The notes beneath the pieces were generated by a model. The model made no database searches. It had not been told where the DNA came from and saw only the letters and a list, made by a program, of their open reading frames with translations. The translations under genes were made by a program, and so were the position numbers. Shown one piece after another: positions 59,402 to 64,000 of a stretch of 64,000 nucleotides of DNA. Within the stretch, counting starts at the first letter, position 1. The number at the start of each line of letters is the position of its first letter. Source of the stretch: Polyangiaceae bacterium. Its GTDB lineage: Bacteria > Myxococcota_A > Polyangia > Polyangiales > Polyangiaceae. The DNA lies in the NCBI GenBank assembly GCA_016719945.1, contig JADJYE010000003.1, forward strand, positions 434,001 through 498,000, in the 5' to 3' direction.

Positions 59402-60001
59402 GTGACCTCGGCGGCCTCCAGCGGCGAGCCTGCAGACCTGGCGATGAGCCGCTACGCTGAGGGGGACGATGCGGCCTTCTCCATCGTGCACCGCGCTGTC
59501 GCCGATCGCCTCCGGGCCTTCCTCATGCGCATGGCGCGCTCGCCCTCGCTCGCCGACGACCTGCTCCAGGAGACCTTCCTGCGAATCCACCGCGCGCGCG
59601 GCTCGTTCGACGTCGGCGGTCGGGTCATGCCGTGGTGCTACGCGATCGCGCGCAACGTCTACATCGACTACGTGCGCCAGCGCTCGGTCCGCAAGGAGCG
59701 CCCAGCCGTCAACGACCCCGAGGAGGGTGAGCTCGAGCGCCCTGCCGGTCCCGAGTCGGACGGGGAGCAGGTCACCATCGCCGCGGAGCTCGCGGCGCGG
59801 GTGGAGCGCACGCTCGCCTCTCTGCCCCCCAACCAGCGCGAGGCCTTCGTGTTGATTCGCTATGAAGGGCTGAGCGTCGCTGACGCCGCGGCGATCGTCG
59901 GCGCGACGGAGGGCGCCGTGAAGCTCCGGGCCTTCCACGCGTACGAGGCGCTGCGCGCCGCCCTCGGCGACGAAGCCCCGAAGAAGAGAGGTGCCACGTG
60001 A
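59402..60001 (+). CDS. ECF sigma factor (sigma-70 family)
   Basis: 199 residues from GTG 59402. Region 2 is seen as SLADDLLQETFLRIHRARGSF and PWCYAIARNVYIDYVRQ. Region 4 is LASLPPNQREAFVLIRYEGLSVADAAAIVGATEGAVKLR. It directs RNA polymerase to an unknown set of promoters. The TGA overlaps the start of a DUF1109/NrsF-type gene (GTGA), whose product should hold it at the membrane. The longer version from 59348 is less likely because the first codons are not conserved in type. Confidence 0.9.
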   Translation: MTSAASSGEPADLAMSRYAEGDDAAFSIVHRAVADRLRAFLMRMARSPSLADDLLQETFLRIHRARGSFDVGGRVMPWCYAIARNVYIDYVRQRSVRKERPAVNDPEEGELERPAGPESDGEQVTIAAELAARVERTLASLPPNQREAFVLIRYEGLSVADAAAIVGATEGAVKLRAFHAYEALRAALGDEAPKKRGAT

Positions 60002-60687
60002 GCCAGGTCGATCTCCCGGACTTCTCCGCGATCCCCGACCCGCTCGCAGCGCATGGCTCGGCGCAGACCCCCGCCACATCGGTCGCCCCGGCGCCTCCAA
60101 GAGAGGCCGTCGGTCCCACGCGCAGCGCGGTCATCAGGCGCAGGCTCGCGGCTGTCGCGCTCGGGTTCGGCTGGCTCTTCCTGGTACAGGTCGTCATCGG
60201 CCTGCGCAGCGGCGTCCCCATGTGGATCATGGCGCTGCACGCCGGGGTCCCGACGGCCCTCGGCGCCGTGGCGCTGTACCTCGCGCTTCGGCCGGGCAAG
60301 GTCGGGGTCGGGCCGAGCGCGCGCTCGGTGATCACGTTTGGGGTGATCGGCGCGGCCACGTTCAGCGTCGCGGCGCTCGCCACACCGTGCGCCACGCAGA
60401 CCATGGGCTACGTCGAGGGCAGCCTGCTGTGCGGCGACATCACGGTGCTCATCGCGATCGTCCCGCTCGCGGCCATCGCCTGGGCGCAGCGCGGGACGTT
60501 CGTCGCCGGGGCAGGCTTCCGCAGCGCTCTGTTGGGGGCGTCGGTGGGCTTCGCGGCGGCGGGCATGCAGGCTCTGCACTGCATCGAGTCGGACCGCTAC
60601 CACGTGCTGTTCGGCCACGGCTGGCCCGTGATCGCGCTGGGCCTCGCGGCCTATCTGTTGCTCCGCAAGAAGCTCGCCGTGAGCTAG
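59998..60687 (+). CDS. NrsF/DUF1109-type membrane anti-sigma factor
   Basis: 229 residues from GTG 59998, with about six hydrophobic segments after a ~45-residue cytosolic N-terminus. ATPCATQTMGYVEGSLLCGD and GMQALHCIESDRYHVLFGHG carry cysteines and a Cys-x-His pattern as in NrsF. In Caulobacter NrsF is the anti-sigma of ECF SigF and senses oxidants or heavy metals through cysteines. Coupled to the ECF gene, so this assignment is firm in role though the signal is unknown. Confidence 0.8.
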   Translation: MSQVDLPDFSAIPDPLAAHGSAQTPATSVAPAPPREAVGPTRSAVIRRRLAAVALGFGWLFLVQVVIGLRSGVPMWIMALHAGVPTALGAVALYLALRPGKVGVGPSARSVITFGVIGAATFSVAALATPCATQTMGYVEGSLLCGDITVLIAIVPLAAIAWAQRGTFVAGAGFRSALLGASVGFAAAGMQALHCIESDRYHVLFGHGWPVIALGLAAYLLLRKKLAVS

Positions 60688-60707
60688 CGCCGGGCGAGCC
60701 AGCTCTG

Positions 60708-61889
60708 TCAGCGGCTCTGGGGCGCAGCGGCCACGAGCTGGCGGGTGACCGCGAGGGCCATCGCCAGACGCCGCCCGCCACGACCCGCGCCGAGCGGCGC
60801 GCCGTCCCACCCGATACGCTCCGAGTGTTCCTCGAGCGAGCCAGGCTTGTCGCGCAGGAAGCGGGTCGCGGCGACCCGCAGATCGACGAAGCCGCGCGGC
60901 ACCACGCCGCCGTGCCTCGCCAACAAGGACGGCGCGTAGCAGCCCCACCCGCACAGGACGTCGTCGTCTCGCACGAACGCGCGCCAGCGCGCGAGCAGCT
61001 CGGCCATCGTTCCCCCGGCGCGCAGCTGCGCCTCCTCGAGGCGGGTGTGGACCGGCGTCATCGGGCACAGCGGGTTCGTCGGCGCCACGATCGCCTCGAA
61101 GCGAGCCCCGTCCGAGACGCGCACAGCGAGCCACTGAACCAGCTCGTCTGGGGGAGCGGGGAGCCTCCCCGGCTCGGTCTTGCGCGCCCACGCGTTCGCC
61201 TCCCCGGCGACGACCACGAGCGAGCGGCCCTCTCGGATCGCAGCCGGTACGACCCGAGGCCGAGGGCCCCGCAGGCGCCTCGCGCGGCGCCCCTCTCCGA
61301 GATCCTCGTGCGCGAGCTGGGCGCCGATCATCGCGTCGAACGGCGCGAGCATGGCGGAGAACCGCGACGGGTCGCCCTCGAGCGCGCCGAGCGCGTACAT
61401 GACCGCCTCCAGCGTCGACACACACTCCGCCCGAGGCTCCCTTCGGATGCGGTACTCACTCGGGCGCTCGGGCGAGAGCGCGTACCGAGGCAGGCTCGCC
61501 ACCCGCGGGTTGATGCGCACGAGCTTCTTGGCCAGCGACCACGTCCCGTCGACGACGATCAGGGTGACGGGGCCGGGCGGGGGCTCGACCGCGAGATCCT
61601 TCGCGCCCGGCCCGGGCCACAACAACACCGCCGGCCGCTCCTTGTCCTCGAGGGCGCGACGGACCGCGGGGTGCTCGTCGAGCTCGGTGCCGACCACGAT
61701 CTCAGCGTCTGGCAGGCAGGCGGCGGCCATGCGCGCCGTGCCGATCGGCATGAACTCTTCCCGCGGGTGCTGCAGGAACAGCACGCGCGTCGACGCCTCG
61801 AGCTTCGGCACGTGCGCGCACCAGCACACCTTCCGGGGCCGAGCGCAGCGCCAGCACACCTCGCGAGGCTCTCTCTCTGCGACCTGCAT
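60708..61889 (-). CDS. DTW domain protein fused to a DnaQ-like domain
   Basis: 393 residues from ATG 61889 (a GTG at 61910 is possible). The N-terminal ~200 residues are a DTW domain: VCWRCARPRKVCWC zinc knuckle, LQHPREEF, LLWPGPGAKDL, VVDGTWSLAKKL (the DTW motif) and YRIRREP. DTW proteins (TapT/TuaA) add acp3U to tRNA. The C-terminal ~190 residues look like a DnaQ-type 3'-5' exonuclease fold that lost its first catalytic residues (DELVQWLAVRVSDGARFEAIV, then PVHTRLEEAQL and GFVDLRVAATRFL). Such a fusion is unusual. If the start is at 61889 it lies 35 bases from the divergent YjbR gene. Confidence 0.8.
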   Translation of the reverse strand: MQVAEREPREVCWRCARPRKVCWCAHVPKLEASTRVLFLQHPREEFMPIGTARMAAACLPDAEIVVGTELDEHPAVRRALEDKERPAVLLWPGPGAKDLAVEPPPGPVTLIVVDGTWSLAKKLVRINPRVASLPRYALSPERPSEYRIRREPRAECVSTLEAVMYALGALEGDPSRFSAMLAPFDAMIGAQLAHEDLGEGRRARRLRGPRPRVVPAAIREGRSLVVVAGEANAWARKTEPGRLPAPPDELVQWLAVRVSDGARFEAIVAPTNPLCPMTPVHTRLEEAQLRAGGTMAELLARWRAFVRDDDVLCGWGCYAPSLLARHGGVVPRGFVDLRVAATRFLRDKPGSLEEHSERIGWDGAPLGAGRGGRRLAMALAVTRQLVAAAPQSR

Positions 61890-61924
61890 CTTCGACGTAT
61901 CCTGCCACACGAGAGGATCCGCCG

Positions 61925-62374
61925 ATGCCCCGTAAGACCAAGCTCACCGACGCCGCCCTGAAGGAGCTGCGAGCCTTCGGCCTCGCGTACCCCGGGGCGC
62001 ACACCAAGAGCCCATGGCCCGGGCACCTCGATCTCGCCGTGAAGGACAAGACCTTCGCCTACCTCTCCATCGAGGGCGAGCCGTTCAGCATCTCCTGCAA
62101 GCTGCCTCAGTCCTGCTCGGCCGCGCTGATGCTGCCGGTCGCCAAGCCCACGGGCTACGGTCTCGGCAAGAGCGGCTGGGTCTCGGCGACGCTGTCAGAC
62201 GTCGACGGCGCGCCGCCCGTCGAGATGTTCAAGGCATGGATCGACGAGAGCTATCGCGCGCAGGCGCCGAAGAAGCTCGTCGCACAGCTCGCTGGCGCGC
62301 CCGCCCCGCCAGCGAAGCCAGCGCGAGCGAAGGCGACCAAGGCCAGCGCGAAGCGCGCAACGAAGCTAGCGTAG
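61925..62374 (+). CDS. MmcQ/YjbR family protein
   Basis: 149 residues. YjbR-type segments: LRAFGLAYPGAHTKSPWPG, DKTFAYLSIEGEP, LMLPVAKPTGYGLGKSGWVS and IDESYRAQAPKKL. The fold is related to double-wing DNA-binding proteins, and the function is not known. The C-terminal ~30 residues are Lys/Ala-rich, like a histone tail. It is divergent from the DTW gene. Confidence 0.82.
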   Translation: MPRKTKLTDAALKELRAFGLAYPGAHTKSPWPGHLDLAVKDKTFAYLSIEGEPFSISCKLPQSCSAALMLPVAKPTGYGLGKSGWVSATLSDVDGAPPVEMFKAWIDESYRAQAPKKLVAQLAGAPAPPAKPARAKATKASAKRATKLA

Positions 62375-62414
62375 CCGGTCGCTCGCCCCTTTCCGTTGTA
62401 CGCTCTCCCTCACG

Positions 62415-63059
62415 TTGAGCGCGCTTCGCACGATCGCTACGGATCTCGGGCTCGCGGTCCTCGCGGTCTTTGGCACCGCCTTCGTGCTGGCTTTCGCGTC
62501 CGGTGTGGTCGAGGGGGCGGTCTCGGCGTCCGACGTGACAGAGGTGATCACGGGGGTCGTCTTCGGTGGTCTCGTGCTGGCGGCGGCCGCGCTCGCCATC
62601 GCCTTCGCCGTCACGCCGCAGCTCCTGCGACTGCGTGAGGCGTGGCGCGTGGCGCTCGAGCCGCGAGGCCGGGGAGCGGGCGGTCCGCACGTCTTGCTCG
62701 CGATCGGCGACGGCGTCGTCACGCTCGCGCTCGTCGGGCTCGGCGCCCTGCGATACCGCCAGGGCCTCACGCGAGGTGAGGAAGCCTGGGTGCAGCAGGG
62801 GGCGCTCTTGATCGTCGGGGGGCTCATCCTCGGGGGCGGCGCCGTCGTCGCGCGGGTCGTCAGCGCGCTGCGCGCCCCCGGGCGCGCGGGCGAGCAGGAC
62901 GACCGCTCCGCCTATCGCGCCGACCAGCGACGCACGAAGGCGGAGGCGGGGCTGTTCGCCATGACCTTCTTCTTCGGCCTCGGGCTCGCGCTCGCGATGG
63001 GGACCAGCGCGGCCATCGGCGAGCTGCGCAAAGAGCCCCCGAAGGAGACCTCTCCGTGA
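62415..63059 (+). CDS. membrane protein, 214 aa, unknown
   Basis: Four to five hydrophobic segments (around residues 10-32, 45-68, 95-110, 125-145, 180-198). Starts at TTG 62415; no ATG in frame at a better place. No known domain. The TGA overlaps the GTG of the next gene, so the two are co-translated and may act together. Confidence 0.6.
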   Translation: MSALRTIATDLGLAVLAVFGTAFVLAFASGVVEGAVSASDVTEVITGVVFGGLVLAAAALAIAFAVTPQLLRLREAWRVALEPRGRGAGGPHVLLAIGDGVVTLALVGLGALRYRQGLTRGEEAWVQQGALLIVGGLILGGGAVVARVVSALRAPGRAGEQDDRSAYRADQRRTKAEAGLFAMTFFFGLGLALAMGTSAAIGELRKEPPKETSP

Positions 63060-63787
63060 GCGAGGGCAGGGCTCGCGCCATGGAGCCGATTCGCTGTGCG
63101 GGGTGTGGCGCGCCGCTCCCATTGCGAGAGGAGCCGCAGCTGGTCTGCTCCCATTGCGGTGCGACGACGGCCGTGCCGCGGCCTTACCTCGAGGCCGTCG
63201 CGTTGCAACGCCAGGCCCGCGCGGCGCGCGCGGCGATCGAGCCCAAGGCCCGCGCGCTCGCGCACGGCTCTCAGCGCGGCTGGCAGGTGGCCGCGGGCGC
63301 CACGCTCGCGCTCGGGCCCCCAGTCGGCACGGCCGTCGGCGAGCTCGCCCTCAGCTGGGAAACCTCGACGACGTACGCGCTCGTCGTCATGCCGGCCATC
63401 CTGCCGGGGCTCGCGCTGTGGGCGTGGGCGGCGACGGCGCGCCGGCTGCACGACGAGTTTCGGCGGGGCGTCGCCGCTCGTCCTGCTCCTTCCGCGGGGG
63501 CGCCGCCGGGGTGCCGCGAGTGTGGCGCGCCCCTCGCGATGGGGGAGCCGGGGGCGCCCTCTCGCCTCTCTGCGACCTGCGGGTACTGCGGCACCGAGAG
63601 CCTGCTCGTCGACCTCCCCACGGAGGAGCTGCGCGCTCACCGACGCCGCGCGGTGCGCTCGCTGGTCGAGGCGACGACGAGTCTCTCGCATCGGCGTCGC
63701 TCGCTCGCTCTCGCCGTCATGGGTGGTGCGCTCGCGTTGGCGCTCGTCTCGCTGGCGCTGCTCGCTGCGCTCCGCGCGGGGACCTGA
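63056..63787 (+). CDS. zinc-ribbon membrane protein
   Basis: 243 residues from GTG 63056. Two zinc ribbons: CAGCGAPL...CSHCGATT at the N-terminus and CRECGAPL...CGYCGTES in the middle. Hydrophobic segments lie near residues 80-100, 105-125 and the C-terminus. This is a family of unknown function, common in Polyangia. Coupled to the membrane protein before it. Confidence 0.65.
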   Translation: MSEGRARAMEPIRCAGCGAPLPLREEPQLVCSHCGATTAVPRPYLEAVALQRQARAARAAIEPKARALAHGSQRGWQVAAGATLALGPPVGTAVGELALSWETSTTYALVVMPAILPGLALWAWAATARRLHDEFRRGVAARPAPSAGAPPGCRECGAPLAMGEPGAPSRLSATCGYCGTESLLVDLPTEELRAHRRRAVRSLVEATTSLSHRRRSLALAVMGGALALALVSLALLAALRAGT

Positions 63788-63857
63788 ACGCCGCGACGAA
63801 GGCGAGGGCTTCGAGCGCGACGGTCCGCCCTGCTCGCGAGCCGGGCCCCAGACCCGC

Positions 63858-63873
63858 ATGAGAGGACTCTCAT
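63858..63873. promoter_or_regulatory. short inverted repeat upstream of the cytochrome b gene
   Basis: ATGAGAG (63858-63864) and CTCTCAT (63867-63873) form a perfect 7-base inverted repeat with two bases between. It lies 45 bases before the cytochrome b561-like ATG, where an operator would be. No regulator is assigned; chance occurrence is possible in such a short arm. Confidence 0.3.
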
Positions 63874-63917
63874 CTCGGTCTCAGGTGTCCCCCACGGGGG
63901 GCGCTGACACTCTGACC

Positions 63918-64000
63918 ATGAACGGCAACCGCACCCTCCTCGTCTGGGACCTCCCGACCCGCTTGTTCCACTGGCTCCTCGCGGCGAGCGTGCTCGGCGC
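63918..64000 (+). CDS. cytochrome b561-like protein, partial
   Basis: Only the first ~27 residues lie in the window: MNGNRTLLVWDLPTRLFHWL then a hydrophobic run. The V-W-D-x-P-T-R-L-F-H-W start is diagnostic of the cytochrome b561/Ni-Fe-hydrogenase b-type family, whose first His ligates haem. It carries electrons in the inner membrane, often with a c-type cytochrome. The gene runs off the right edge. Confidence 0.75.
   Translation, partial: MNGNRTLLVWDLPTRLFHWLLAASVLG

Overview
The window is GC-rich (roughly 70 % by eye) bacterial DNA with dense genes, many NTGA start/stop overlaps and frequent GTG starts. A eukaryotic-type Ser/Thr kinase, a sigma-54 response regulator, an ECF sigma factor with an NrsF-type partner, several lipoproteins (two with sulfatase-modifying-factor domains) and CcmE of the CxxxY type point to Myxococcota, probably a Polyangia/Sandaracinaceae-like organism. 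That placement is inference. I recognise no tRNA, rRNA or CRISPR.

Layout. 1-5.2 kb (minus): a broken AddAB-like nuclease/helicase pair that leaves the window. 5.4-8.1 kb (minus): three small unknown genes and a radical SAM/SPASM enzyme, next to a 5'-truncated group II intron (8.19-8.84 kb). 8.9-12.3 kb: a zinc-ribbon lipoprotein, a hemerythrin and an ABC-2 exporter (two permeases and an ATPase). 12.3-14.1 kb: a REP-associated tyrosine transposase between its palindromic REP elements, a 149-bp tandem repeat and a C-rich tract. 14.1-21 kb (minus): lipoprotein, membrane protein, Ser/Thr kinase and S9 peptidase. 21.3-28 kb (plus): a B12-binding radical SAM enzyme with a Gly/Pro-repeat tail, a GuaB1-type enzyme, a chorismate mutase and an RlhA-like U32 protein. 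28-32.6 kb: unknown genes, free-methionine-sulfoxide reductase, sigma-54 regulator, acyl-CoA dehydrogenase.

32.6-35.9 kb is the most novel block: a four-gene azol(in)e RiPP (TOMM) operon with an E1-like/leader-binding protein, a membrane protein carrying Ser-Ser-Gly-Ser-Ser followed by seven consecutive cysteines, a YcaO cyclodehydratase and a SagB-type oxidase. The poly-Cys protein looks like a streptolysin-S-like core fused to a membrane anchor.

36.0-48.4 kb is a variant of the purine-linked molybdenum hydroxylase cluster (ygfK, ygeY, ygeW, xdhD, ssnA of E. coli). It forms two operons that converge and overlap by 24 bp. One carries a short YgfK, YgeY, YgeW and a DUF362 protein; the other carries XdhD, SsnA and two fold-type II PLP enzymes where YgeX would be expected. 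Next come a metallo-beta-lactamase-like gene and a divergent MarR regulator separated by a 42-bp promoter/operator with a perfect 9-bp inverted repeat.

49.8-64 kb: a second REP-like repeat patch, two SUMF1-domain lipoproteins, ccmE, glycerophosphodiesterase, alpha/beta hydrolase, prepilin peptidase, ECF sigma/NrsF pair, a DTW protein with a DnaQ-like C-terminus, a YjbR protein, membrane proteins and the start of a cytochrome b561-like gene.

Quality note: at least seven one-base reading-frame breaks occur in otherwise conserved genes, three of them clearly in G/C homopolymers. Most probably these are consensus errors, so the affected genes are annotated as single genes across the break.
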